From Trifolium pratense (taxonomy: Eukaryota; Streptophyta; Magnoliopsida; Fabales; Fabaceae): a stretch of DNA of 64,000 nucleotides. The translations under genes and the position numbers were made by a program. The stretch lies in the NCBI RefSeq assembly GCF_020283565.1, contig NC_060061.1:806001-870000 (forward strand). The letters are read 5' to 3'. Positions 46,547-56,569 of this stretch are shown here, piece after piece. The notes beneath the pieces are model-generated. The model saw nothing but the letters and a program-made list of their open reading frames with translations. It had not been told where the DNA came from and ran no database searches. The stretch's first letter is position 1; each line of letters starts with the position of its first letter.

Positions 46547-49231
46547 ATGGCCGGACCTTCGTCTTCTTCGTCAACTAAGATTCCACCATTTATGTTCAAG
46601 AACCTTCAGATTGTTGGGAACGAGATGGAATTTCCAGAATCTGAACTCACGTTTCTGTCAGAAAAGATGGTTGATTTCGACGGTCTACAAGCTAATGGTT
46701 TCGACGTTAAAAAGTACTTTATCACTCAGGGATGAGATAAGTACTTCGACATGCTTAATGGTCCTATTTATCCAGATTTGCTGAAGAAATTCTGGATGAA
46801 AGCTAAGGTGTTTGATAAGCATGAAGCTAAGAAGGAAGAGCTTGCTGCAATAGAAAGGAATCCTAGTCTGAAGGGTAAAACTAGGAAGGAAATGGGTCTG
46901 CTGGAATATACAGGTGTACAGATTAGGTCTAATATCTGTGGGATGAACATGGCTTTCTCGCCTATTCATTTTAATGCTCTGCTTGGTCTGCCTAACTCTG
47001 GGATAGAGTTAGATGTTTTTGAAAAGGATACAAGATACAGAGATGATCTTCTGCATCTCATCTGCACAGACTTCTCCTTGAAAGGGAAAGTAAAAGGATT
47101 GACTGATGAATGTAGAGTTCTCTTCAAAATCATCTTAGCTGCTATCAGTCCAAGAGTTGGAGGGACTGATACAATCTCCTGGACTCATCGTCATCTGTTG
47201 TATTTCCTTCTGACGGGAAAGAAGGTGAATCTTGGAGACTACTTTTTTGAAAGGATATGTGAAGCAATCTTTGCTAGCAAATCTCAGAGGAAAACAACTA
47301 TTGTTTATCCTAGGCTGCTATCAGACCTTCTGCATCAAGGTCATGTTGTTCAGAACTTAAAGAAATTTCATCCAGAACTTGTGGAGAAGAAGTTCTCGCC
47401 TGAAATTCTACATGTCAGTTTCCTTACCAAGATGCGTCTTATTTCTACAAAGCTAGTTCCACCTCCACAAGAATTATCTGCTCGTCTTGAAGATCGTTTA
47501 TATGTGGATGGATATCCGATTATTTCAGAAGCTGATGCTGAGCACATCATTCAGGACTATTTGGAAGTGCTCAGAAAAGAAGGATTCATTGTTGATAGGA
47601 GTATGATTCCTCCTGCTCCTGCAAATTTGTATAACCCTACAAGGAGACCTAAGAGAAAGGCTGTTTCTCAAGCTGATCAACCTAAGCCAGATCTCTTGGC
47701 TCAGAAGAAGATTAAGGTGGAGCAAGCTGATGCTGAACAGAGAACAAAGAAGAAGCATGAAGAAACTGCAACCAAGGCTGCTGAAGGAGCTTCCAAAGAG
47801 CCTATAGTTGTTGAAGTTGACAGCTCATCTGAAGAGTCTGAATCTGAAGATGAGACTGAGTCTGATGAAGAGACACTGGCTGAAAGACTTCGTAGAAGAC
47901 CTGTTCCTGTTCCTAAAGGTAAAGGTAAGTCTTCTAAGTACATCTTTAATGAAACTGAGATTGGAATAGGTTACACCAAACCACTCAGAACTGTACTTCC
48001 AACCTCTGACAACCCTTTGTCTGAACTAGAGAAACATCTTAGTCCAGATCCTCTAAATAATCAAACCTTCACCCAGAAATCTTCATCACCCCCTAAACCA
48101 CTTTCACCTCAACCCCAATCACAAAAAGAAACACCTGCCATTCCATCATCTGAACCAAAATCACATATTCCAATCACTGAACCAACTTCTCCCACAAAAC
48201 AACCCTCTCCACATCAATTTCCTGAACCAACAGCTGACCACAAATCTCCTGAACCATCCCCTGAACACATTTATCCTGAATCAACCTCTGACATCTCATC
48301 ATCTGAATCAACCCCTGAACCCAATCCTAACCCAAGTGCTGAACATGCTTCTCCTGAGCGTATTCATACTTGTGCCCCCAAGCCTTCAGAGGCAGAAGTT
48401 GTTATTATTGACAACCCTGCTACTGAAACACCAAACCTCTCTACCATTCCCAATCCTTCACCCTCATCATCTAACCCTTTTAGTAATCTATCCACTCAGT
48501 TTCATGATGACTTGGTTAGATTATCTCTGTTAAAGGACAGGTTTTTAGTATGTCCTTCTGATGTGGACCTAGAAGTGTCAAGCATTAAGGCAAGGATTTG
48601 CAATGCTTTGGATGATGCTGCTGAAGAGATTAAGGCTGTCGTTGGAAGAAGAGATCTGGATGTTATAAGCTTCATGAAGGTCAGTTTGGCTAGGGCTGAG
48701 TTGAAGAGGTTAACGTCTTTCAATCATGCAGAATCTGAGCGTGCTAAGCTTGAAGCCCTTGCTGCTGCTGAACAGCATTTATCTGCTTTCAAGGTTTGCT
48801 GGATTGATTCCAAGCTCTTTCAGAGTCTTGAAGCTCACCGGGTTGAGAAGGAACGTCTGGAAGAAGCTGCTGCTAGAGTTGCCCAGTTGGCAAATGAGCT
48901 ACATCAAGAGGATGCCCCAGAAGAGGATGTACTGGATGTACTGAATCAGGATGATGTTCTGATGATCGATTATCCAGAGGAAGGTGAATCATCTGATAAA
49001 GGCAAGGCACCTTTGGTTGAAGAACAAGCACCTTTGATTGAAGATCAAGCTCCTGTGGTTGTTGATCAGTTGCAGATCTTTCAAGAAGCTCTGAGGGAGC
49101 AACAAGAAGGTTTAGAAAGGCAAAGGACAGCTCACCTCAACCTGGAATCCAAAGTGGATGGTCTAGTTTCCAATGTGGGATCGCTGGATGACAAATTTGA
49201 CCAACTCTTAGCTTTCCTTAAGAAACCCTAG
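46547..49231 (+). pseudogene. third (env-position) ORF of element 1, one nonsense codon
   Basis: Open from ATG 46547 except for TGA at 46733-46735 (codon 63; the matching codon in element 2 is TGG, Trp). About 894 codons in total. Globular N-terminal half (residues about 1-380) of the kind found in many plant transposon proteins, then Lys/Glu-rich and acidic Ser patches (about 385-445), a Pro/Ser/Glu-rich stretch with SPEP-like repeats (about 500-620), and C-terminal helices likely to form coiled coils. No signal peptide or convincing membrane segment was seen, so an envelope role is only a positional label. A shorter downstream start could still give a large product. Confidence 0.75.
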
Positions 49232-49449
49232 GATTCTATGCACATTTTCTTTATGTTTTGTTTATGTTTTGCTTGATTATTTTTTTTTTTTTTCTTCTGA
49301 ACAATTTTATTTTAAGCTGTTTTGTTTTCTTGTTATGTGGTCTGTTATTTTATTTTTTTTTACTAAATTTCTTTGATAAATAAGAACATAAGAACACAAG
49401 ATGCTTTTAAACGAAATTTTTTTTATTAATGATCTAACAATGTTGAGTA
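49232..49449. other. 3' non-coding sequence of element 1 up to element 2
   Basis: T-rich, no ORF, and no G-rich polypurine tract before the LTR at 49450. The last five bases GAGTA are the predicted target duplication of element 2. Confidence 0.55.
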
Positions 49450-50009
49450 TGTTGGAACAAAATTGATTTAAATATGTTTGCCCCTAAATCTATAAAGGTT
49501 TTGATGATAACAAAGTATTAATAAACAATTGGAAGGACTAAAAATTTATTTTAAGTGCGCAGATATAAGCATCATATAAGCTCTGAGTTAAGTTCAGAGG
49601 ATGTGAACTCAGAAGTTCACAAGCGCTCAGAAGATGTTGGACTTCAGAAGATTCAACATTCAGAGGATGAAGACTTCAGAACTTCTTGTCTGTCTACAAG
49701 CTTCATCAACCTCTGAAGATCTCTTTGAAAGCTGTGAAAGATTCCTTTCACCAGTCAACTCTTCTACCAATGGAGAAAAGGACCTTTCAAGTCTGATCAG
49801 CTCAGCTACCTCTGTTTTGTCTGTCCTATCTTGAGAACGTGGGTCTTCAGTTTTGTTAGCTGAATAAGGAAAGTCCACTCTGCAGTAGTCAAAGTAACTG
49901 AAACTCTTTCTTAGTTTTGGATACAACCAAACTGCATCAAGACAGACTGCTTGAAGACAAAAGGTTATCAACTCCAACGGCTCCTTTTGCAACGACTCTT
50001 TTCTAGTGG

Positions 50010-50017
50010 TATATATA
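50010..50017 (+). promoter_or_regulatory. LTR TATA box, element 2
   Basis: TATATATA in the context GTGG-TATATATACTAG, conserved at 36212 and 57131. Transcription would start roughly 30 bp downstream, placing the hairpin repeats in the RNA leader. Confidence 0.65.
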
Positions 50018-50225
50018 CTAGAAGATTCAGCTACAACATATACACAATTATTAAGATTTGAACGTGCGCTGAACAAACTCTGAACTCTGTGATATACAAG
50101 CTCTGAACCTCTTATCAAGTGTTTTTGCACTTTAGCTAAATACTCTGTACTATTTGTATTTGCTCTCTTTAGGTTCATCTAAGAGCATTTGTATATTTTT
50201 ATATACTTTACCATTACTTGAGGAA

Positions 50226-50302
50226 ACTTAAGCTTGTGTGCTTAAGTGTGGAAACTTAAACTTGTGTGTTTAAGTGTGAAGTCTTAAGCTTGTGTGCTTG
50301 AG
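50226..50302 (+). repeat. array of leader hairpins, element 2 LTR
   Basis: Three stem-loops with the same TTGTGT loop, 28-29 bp apart: arms ACTTAAGC/GCTTAAGT (50226-50247), ACTTAAAC/GTTTAAGT (50254-50275) and CTTAAGC/GCTTGAG (50283-50302, one G-U type pair). The second stem shows a paired substitution relative to the first. Confidence 0.8.
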
Positions 50303-50578
50303 CATAGTTGTGAAGTCTCTTGCTTGTGTGCTTGAGCAGGTGTAATCTTGTGTGATTATAGTGAACTCCCTTGGAAGTGCAAGGGGACTGGACTACTCTC
50401 GTTTTGTGAGAGGAACCAGTATAAATTGCTTGTGTGATCTCTCTCTCTATCTCCTTAACTTGTTATTTATTGTGTTACTTTTCCGCTGCTAACGTAGTTG
50501 AGTTAAGAACTTGAAAAAGTTTTAAACTTAGCTAAAACACAATTCAACCCCCCCTTCTTGTGTTTTCACACCTTCAAT

Positions 50579-50590
50579 TGGTATCAGAGC
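50579..50590 (+). other. primer binding site, element 2
   Basis: TGGTATCAGAGC, complementary to the 3' end of initiator Met-tRNA, 2 bp after the LTR end. Confidence 0.9.
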
Positions 50591-50644
50591 CTGGTTTGTT
50601 ACTTTCACTTAACAGTGAGACAGTAAAGATCTTGTGAGAACACT

Positions 50645-53041
50645 ATGTCTGGAGGAGATGATAGTAGTACTAGAACTACTGGTGAAGGTGAGGCCAGTGG
50701 TGCTGGTGGTGGTCCTAGAAATGCTTTTGGTTATGACTACTTAAGTAATGAATCACATGAACATAGTGGCAACAGAAAAGCCCCTATATTCAATGGTGAT
50801 GCTTCATTATTTGAGTGGTGGAAAGAGAGACTGTATAGCAATATTACTGCTATTGATCATGAGTTGTGGGATTTGGTTGAGTTGGGAGTAACTTTTGAAA
50901 ACTTGAATGAACATGGTAGGTTGTCCATGGAGAATAGAAAGTTACTCACACCAGCTAACCTAAAAATCTACACAAAACATCATAGAGTAAAGGACATTGT
51001 TGTTGGCGCTATTAGACATGAGGATTATGTCAGAATAGAGAACAAATCTACTGCTAAATCTATCTTTGATTCTATGTGTGCTACCTATGATGGTAATGAA
51101 AAGGTTCAAGAGGCTAAAGCTAGTCTTTTGATAAGACAATATGAACTTTTCACTATGCAACAAGATGAAAACATTGAGACTATGTTTACAAGGTTTCAAA
51201 TTCTTGTATCTGGGCTGAAAGCTCTTAAGAGAAGTTATTCAACCTATGACCATGTTCAGAAGATTCTGAGAAGTCTTCCTATTGCTTGGAGACCTAAGGT
51301 CACTGCAATAGAGGAAGCTCAAAATCTCAAGACTCTGAGTCTTGAAGCTCTGATAAGCAATCTCAGAAGCCATGAGATGGTTCTGGATGCTGACTCAGAA
51401 ACTAAGAAGAAGTCTAAGTCAGTGGCTTTACAGTCAACTAAGACTACTTCTAAGGCTCTTAAGACTCAGCTTCTTGATATTGAAGAAGAATCTTCTGCTG
51501 ATGGTCAAGAGGATGAGATGAATGAGGATGAGTTTGCTTTATTCACCAAGTTTCAGCAATGGAACAGATTTAACAAAAGAAATTTCAGAGGAGGTAACAG
51601 CTCCAGAAATTTTGTCAGCAAAAAGGATGATCAGAAGAACTGCTTCAACTGTAAGAAGCCAGGACACTTTATTGCTGATTGTCCAGAAATGTCTGCTAAA
51701 GACAAAAGCAAAAGATACAGCTCAAAGAAGCAACAATTCAAGAGCAAATTGAAAAAGAGTCTGATGGCTACTTTTGAAGAGCTATCATCTGAGGAAGAAG
51801 TTGAGGAAGAAGAAGAGGCAAATCTAGCCCTGATGGCTTCAGCTGACTCAGATGTAGACTCAGATGATGAATCAGAATCAGATTCAGAAGTAACTGATGA
51901 GGTATTTTCTGACTGCTCTAAATCTCAACTTATAACTGCACTTAACAAGGTCATTGAGAAACATCTCAGAGTGTTGAGTAAACAAAAAGTTTTACAAGAA
52001 AAGCTTAACACTCTGACTGAGCAAGCAGAACATTTTCAAGGTCTATATCAAGAAACTCTGAATAGAGTAGATGACTTTGAAAAGGGTTGTGCTGTTTGTC
52101 ACAAACCTATTGATGAGCAGGAAATAGCTCTTCAACAGTTTGTGCATCTCAACCTTGGGAAGAGCAAAGCTGCTAATAGAATTTATAATGTCTTGAGACA
52201 TAGAGGAGAAGGACTTGGCTATGAATATGGTAGAACATATTCAAAGCTGAAGACCTTTGCCAAAAAGGTTGGAAAATCTTGGGTTTATTACGTTGTTCCA
52301 CCAAGTGAAGAGGGAAAGAATCCTGGCATTTGTGAAAATGACAATGATGATCTGAGTGATTTAGAAGCTGATAGCTCAGAGGAACCTAGTCCCTCAGGAT
52401 CTGGAAAGAAAAGTTCAGAAGATAGAAGTTGTTCAGAACCTGAGAACATTAGTTCAAAAGTTCTGAAAGCTTCAACATCTGAGACTTCAAATTCTGGATT
52501 CAAAGGAACTTCAGTACCTGAAGCAAGTCAACCTAAAACATCAGAAGTTTTTAAAAAGAAAAATTCTAAATCTCAGATGAAGTACAAGACTCAGACTATT
52601 TATGATTCTAGAGTCAGTAGATATAATCAATCAGAAAATGGGATTGATAATAGATACAAACCCTGGAATCATAAACAATCCAAATCTTGGAACAATAATA
52701 GATTTCAAACAAAGAAAAGATTTCAAAAAGGTTATTATTCCAAACCAAGGTCTTTCTCTAACACTAGACAACATAATAAGCATGTTTGGACTAACAAGCG
52801 TGGACCCAGAAGATGGGTACCAAAAGCTGAAATTATGTATCATTCAGATTTACCAACTAGGAAAGGATATGTCCTACCTAAAGTATGGAAACAAGTCCTA
52901 TGCAAAGGAAGAAGGGCTTATGTCCTTGACCAATGGCTGACAAGTTCTCAAGATAACAATCAGAACTTGATAAATGAAGAGGAAGAATATTGGGATGACC
53001 TTATCATTAACTGTGATAAAGAGTTCCACCGTAGTGATTAA
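50645..53041 (+). CDS. gag: Gag, element 2
   Basis: 798 residues, open. Same plan as element 1 (zinc knuckle at C333-C346, coiled coil, basic tail). Two compensating length differences relative to element 1: one residue fewer near position 14 and one extra Gly before the knuckle. Only one nucleotide difference from element 3's gag was noticed (TTACGTTG versus TTATGTTG near 52288). Confidence 0.9.
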   Translation: MSGGDDSSTRTTGEGEASGAGGGPRNAFGYDYLSNESHEHSGNRKAPIFNGDASLFEWWKERLYSNITAIDHELWDLVELGVTFENLNEHGRLSMENRKLLTPANLKIYTKHHRVKDIVVGAIRHEDYVRIENKSTAKSIFDSMCATYDGNEKVQEAKASLLIRQYELFTMQQDENIETMFTRFQILVSGLKALKRSYSTYDHVQKILRSLPIAWRPKVTAIEEAQNLKTLSLEALISNLRSHEMVLDADSETKKKSKSVALQSTKTTSKALKTQLLDIEEESSADGQEDEMNEDEFALFTKFQQWNRFNKRNFRGGNSSRNFVSKKDDQKNCFNCKKPGHFIADCPEMSAKDKSKRYSSKKQQFKSKLKKSLMATFEELSSEEEVEEEEEANLALMASADSDVDSDDESESDSEVTDEVFSDCSKSQLITALNKVIEKHLRVLSKQKVLQEKLNTLTEQAEHFQGLYQETLNRVDDFEKGCAVCHKPIDEQEIALQQFVHLNLGKSKAANRIYNVLRHRGEGLGYEYGRTYSKLKTFAKKVGKSWVYYVVPPSEEGKNPGICENDNDDLSDLEADSSEEPSPSGSGKKSSEDRSCSEPENISSKVLKASTSETSNSGFKGTSVPEASQPKTSEVFKKKNSKSQMKYKTQTIYDSRVSRYNQSENGIDNRYKPWNHKQSKSWNNNRFQTKKRFQKGYYSKPRSFSNTRQHNKHVWTNKRGPRRWVPKAEIMYHSDLPTRKGYVLPKVWKQVLCKGRRAYVLDQWLTSSQDNNQNLINEEEEYWDDLIINCDKEFHRSD

Positions 53042-55737
53042 AGTTGTTTCTCATACAGCCTGTCACTCAAAGAAGTATCATGAATCATTCATGGTATCTG
53101 GATAGTGGGTGTTCAAGGCACATGACTGGTGATAAACAACTATTTTCTAAGCTGACTATGAAAGAAGGAGGTTCTGTTGGTTTTGGAGGAAATCAGAAAG
53201 GAAAGATAATAGGTACAGGTACAGTAGGTAATTCCTCCCTATCTATTAATGATGTTTGGTTAGTTGATGGACTTAAGCATAATCTATTGAGCATAAGTCA
53301 ATTTTGCGACAATGGTTATGTAGTTGTCTTTAATAAGGAATCATGTACTGTGTCTAAACAATCTGATAACACCATGATTTTCAAAGGTCTGAGAAAGAAC
53401 AATGTTTATAAAATTAATCTTTCTGATTTGAATGAACAAAAAGTGATGTGTCTTTTGACCTTGAGTGAAGAAAAATGGATCTGGCATAAGAGGTTAGGCC
53501 ATGCTAACTGGAGGTTAATCTCCAAGCTTAGCAAGCTTGACCTTGTCAGAGGTTTACCTAAAATTAAATATCACTCAAACACACTTTGTGGTTCATGTCA
53601 AAAAGGAAAGATTACAAAATCTTCTTTCAAACCTAAGAACATTGTCTCTACCTCAAGACCATTGGAACTTCTTCACATTGATCTCTTTGGGCCAGTTCAA
53701 ACTGCCTCTATCATTGGAAAGAAGTATGGATTAGTGATTGTTGATGACTACAGTAGATGGACTTGGGTAAAATTCCTTAGAACAAAAGATGAAGCTTATG
53801 ATGAGTTTAGCATCTTCTGCAAACAAATTCAAAATGAAAAAGGCTACACTATTTTAAAAGTTAGAAGTGATCATGGTGGAGAATTTGAAAATGAACCTTT
53901 TGAAAACTTTTGTGAAAAATTTGGCATTCTGCATGAATTCTCTTCTCCTAGAACTCCTCAACAAAATGGGGTTGTAGAAAGGAAGAATAGAACTCTGCAA
54001 GAAATGGCCAGAACCATGATGCATGAAACAAATGTAGCAAAGTTTTTATGGGCAGAAGCTGTAAACACAGCATGTTATGTTCAAAATAGAATCTATATCA
54101 GATCTAAGTTGAACAAAACTGCTTATGAATTGTTCAAAGGAAGAAAACCTGATATTTCTTATTTTCATCAGTTTGGATGTACGTGTTACATCTTAAATAA
54201 CAAAGTCCATCTAAAGAAATTTGATGCTAGAGGTTATAAGGGTATCTTTATAGGATACTCTGAACGCTCAAAAGCATACAGACTGTATATTTCTGAAACA
54301 CATACTGTGGAAGAAACTATGCATGTCAAATTTGATGACAAAGAGCCTGACCAAGTGTCAGAGCTTGTGGAAGGTTTATCTAGATTTCAGGTATCAGAGG
54401 ATCAATATTCAGATATTCCAAACTACTCAGAACATCCATTCTCTGAAGTACCTCTGAACACAATAGTTCCTACAGACTCTGAACAACCAAGAACAGAAGC
54501 ATCTGCTGAACCTGATGTTGATGAGTCTGAAGATGATGAGCCCCCAAGAAATACTTTCAAATACAAGTCATCACATCCAGAGGAACTGATCTTAGGCAAC
54601 AAGGATAGTCCAAGAAAGACAAGATCTCAACTGAGAAATGAGGAATCATTAGTTGGTCTTATCTCAATGATGGAACCTTCAAAGATTGATGAAGCTCTGA
54701 AGGATGATGCTTGGATTGTAGCAATGCAAGAAGAGCTGAATCAATTCCAAAGGAATGATGTATGGACTCTAGTGCCTAAACCTTCACACAAGAACATTAT
54801 TGGAACAAAATGGGTATTCAGAAACAAGCTGAATGAACAAGGTGAAGTGATAATGCAGGATGAATTTGAAATGAGCATGATGGGAGAGTTGAAGTTCTTT
54901 CTTGGAATTCAAATCAATCAGAAGAAGGAAGGAACTTATGTTCATCAATCAAAATACACTAAAGAACTTCTGAAGAAATTCAATTTAGATGACTGCAAGA
55001 TAATGAATACTCCTATGCATCCAACTACCAACATGGGCAAGTCAGATGATGAAGGAAAGGTAGATCAAAAGATCTACAGAGGTATGATTGGTTCTTTACT
55101 CTATCTGACAGCCTCTAGACCAGATATTTTATTCAGTGTTTGCTTATGTGCAAGATTCCAGTCAGATCCTAGAGAATCTCATCTTACAGCTGTAAAGAGA
55201 ATCTTTAGGTATCTGAAAGGAACAACTAATCTTGGACTTCTCTATAAGAAATCCAATGATTATGTGCTAAATGGATTCTGTGATGCTGACTATGCTGGAG
55301 ATAAAATTGAAAGAAAATCCACAAGTGGCAATTGTCAATTTGTTGGTGAAAACCTTATCTCCTGGGCTAGTAAGAGACAAACTACTATAGCTTTGTCTAC
55401 AGCAGAAGCAGAATACATTTCAGCAGCTAAGTGTTGCACACAACTACTCTGGTTAAAATATCAGTTAGAAGATTACCAGGTAAGCAGTAACAATATTCCT
55501 TTATATTGTGATAATACTGCAGCCATTCATCTATCTAAAAATCCTATCCTACACTCTAGAGCCAAACATATTGAAATTAAACACCATTTTATCAGAGATT
55601 ATGTTCAGAGAGGCATTATAGATATTAAGTTTGTTGATACTGAAAATCAATGGGCTGACATATTTACTAAAGCCTTATCTGTTGAAAGATTTGATTTTAT
55701 AAAGAAACATCTGAACATGTTTTCAATCTCTGAATGA
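53038..55737 (+). CDS. pol: Pol, element 2, reverse transcriptase core deleted in frame
   Basis: Opens in the -1 frame over the gag stop, like element 1. Protease, GAG-pre-integrase and integrase motifs are complete. After [16 protein letters not shown] the sequence jumps at 54849/54850 to IMQDEF: 155 residues (603-757 of element 3's pol) are gone, including VKSAFLNG and the catalytic YVDD. RNase H continues in frame to FSISE (897 residues). It could still supply protease/integrase/RNase H but not reverse transcription, so movement would need an RT in trans. Confidence 0.9.
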   Translation, partial: LKLFLIQPVTQRSIMNHSWYLDSGCSRHMTGDKQLFSKLTMKEGGSVGFGGNQKGKIIGTGTVGNSSLSINDVWLVDGLKHNLLSISQFCDNGYVVVFNKESCTVSKQSDNTMIFKGLRKNNVYKINLSDLNEQKVMCLLTLSEEKWIWHKRLGHANWRLISKLSKLDLVRGLPKIKYHSNTLCGSCQKGKITKSSFKPKNIVSTSRPLELLHIDLFGPVQTASIIGKKYGLVIVDDYSRWTWVKFLRTKDEAYDEFSIFCKQIQNEKGYTILKVRSDHGGEFENEPFENFCEKFGILHEFSSPRTPQQNGVVERKNRTLQEMARTMMHETNVAKFLWAEAVNTACYVQNRIYIRSKLNKTAYELFKGRKPDISYFHQFGCTCYILNNKVHLKKFDARGYKGIFIGYSERSKAYRLYISETHTVEETMHVKFDDKEPDQVSELVEGLSRFQVSEDQYSDIPNYSEHPFSEVPLNTIVPTDSEQPRTEASAEPDVDESEDDEPPRNTFKYKSSHPEELILGNKDSPRKTRSQLRNEESLVGLISMMEPSKIDEALKDDAWIVAMQEELNQFQRNDVWTLVPKPSHKNIIGTKWVFRNKLNEQGEVIMQDEFEMSMMGELKFFLGIQINQKKEGTYVHQSKYTKELLKKFNLDDCKIMNTPMHPTTNMGKSDDEGKVDQKIYRGMIGSLLYLTASRPDILFSVCLCARFQSDPRESHLTAVKRIFRYLKGTTNLGLLYKKSNDYVLNGFCDADYAGDKIERKSTSGNCQFVGENLISWASKRQTTIALSTAEAEYISAAKCCTQLLWLKYQLEDYQVSSNNIPLYCDNTAAIHLSKNPILHSRAKHIEIKHHFIRDYVQRGIIDIKFVDTENQWADIFTKALSVERFDFIKKHLNMFSISE

Positions 55738-55944
55738 AAAATTGTTTTTGGCAATTAAAGTGTAAGAGGTTATGTATATCAGAACTTATGATTCAGAACA
55801 TCTGAAACACAAGCTCTGACGTACTTGACTCTGATAGAGAATTTTAAATAACTCAGAGGCTCTGAATTATTTTAGTGGGAAACGTTCAGTATTCACTGCT
55901 GAACAGTTGTCCATTAAAATAGCAGTTACCGAGTAAATTTTCTG

Positions 55945-56067
55945 CACGTGGTCTACGTGTGTCAGGTAGTGGGTGGTTAATGATGATTTTTGGTATTCAA
56001 CTTTTTGTCAATTAGCGTAACTTCCCAAATTTGCTATTTTCGTGTTAACTGTACTCATTTAAATAAA
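55945..56067 (+). promoter_or_regulatory. candidate internal promoter, element 2
   Basis: CACGTGG 55945-55951, ACGTGTG 55955-55961, ATTTAAATAAA 56057-56067; same spacing as in elements 1 and 3. Confidence 0.5.
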
Positions 56068-56189
56068 CTTACACAATACACTTGCACACTATTCACTTTC
56101 ACAACCTACACTTTCATATTCTCTCTAAACCTCCAACACAATTTCTTTCTCTCTCGTTAGTCTTCCAAACCTTACCCTAATCTCCAACA

Positions 56190-56569
56190 ATGGCTGGTGC
56201 TTCGTCTTCGTCTTCATCAAAGATTCCACCGTTCATGTTTAGACATCTTCAGATTGTTGGAAATGAAATGGAATTCCCAGAATCGCAACTAACGTTACTA
56301 CCTGAGAAGATGGTCGACTTTGACAGTTTGAAAGAAAATGGGTATGATGTGAAACCGTACTTCTCTGCTCAAGGATGGAACAAGTACTTCGACATGTTGA
56401 ATGGTCCTATCTATCCAGATCTTTTGAAGAAATTCTGGATGAAAGCGCGAGTTTTCTCTAAGTATGAAGCTAAGCAAGAGGAACTTGCCGCAATCGAAAG
56501 AAATCCTAGTCTGAAAGGAAAAACTAGGAAGGAGATGGGTCTTTTGGAGTTCACTGGTACACAGATTAG
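56190..56569 (+). pseudogene. third ORF of element 2, cut after about 126 codons by element 3
   Basis: Starts MAGASSSSSSKIPPFMF and is open through LLEFTGTQI, then meets TGTTGGAAC of the next LTR at 56570. The codon that is TGA in element 1 is TGG here. The six residues read beyond the junction are LTR sequence and not part of the protein. Confidence 0.85.

Larger units (their letters stand above)
35667..49449 (+). mobile_element. Sirevirus-like copia element 1 (3' end outside the window)
   Basis: Order: 5' LTR (35667-36643 plus 40366-40470, split by a CACTA transposon), degraded PBS, gag, pol, a spacer with promoter-like motifs, then the third (env-position) ORF and 218 bp of 3' sequence, where element 2 begins. 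Long gag with a coiled-coil region, copia domain order (protease-integrase-RT-RNase H) and a third ORF fit Sirevirus. The third ORF has one nonsense codon. No polypurine tract precedes 49450. The 5-bp CATAT before the LTR is the predicted target duplication; its partner would be beyond the window. Confidence 0.88.
49450..50576 (+). repeat. LTR of element 2
   Basis: 1127 bp, TGTTGGAAC...CACACCTTCA. Differs from the LTR at 56570 at only the few positions I noticed (one A in an early A-run; ATATACAC versus AAATACAC near 50038). Confidence 0.93.
49450..56569 (+). mobile_element. Sirevirus-like copia element 2, defective
   Basis: LTR (49450-50576), PBS, intact gag, pol with an in-frame 465-bp RT deletion, spacer, and the third ORF cut at 56569, where element 3's LTR starts at its exact first base. 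Gag is the same length as, and at protein level appears identical to, that of element 3. The remainder of its third ORF and its 3' LTR should lie right of the window if element 3 is a nested insertion. Confidence 0.88.

Noticed and set aside
46347..46784. 145-codon ORF overlapping the start of the third ORF
   Set aside because: It runs through the CT-rich leader in another frame and is not conserved in elements 2 and 3.
49660..50178. 172-codon minus-strand ORF inside the LTRs (also at 56781-57299)
   Set aside because: It lies antisense across LTR promoter and TATA box; the equivalent in element 1 (35881-36132) is broken, and no domain is recognisable.
49450..56569. Elements 1 and 2 sharing one LTR by unequal crossing over
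   Set aside because: Possible, but the absence of a polypurine tract before 49450 and the exact LTR start inside an ORF at 56570 fit nested insertion better. Not fully excluded.
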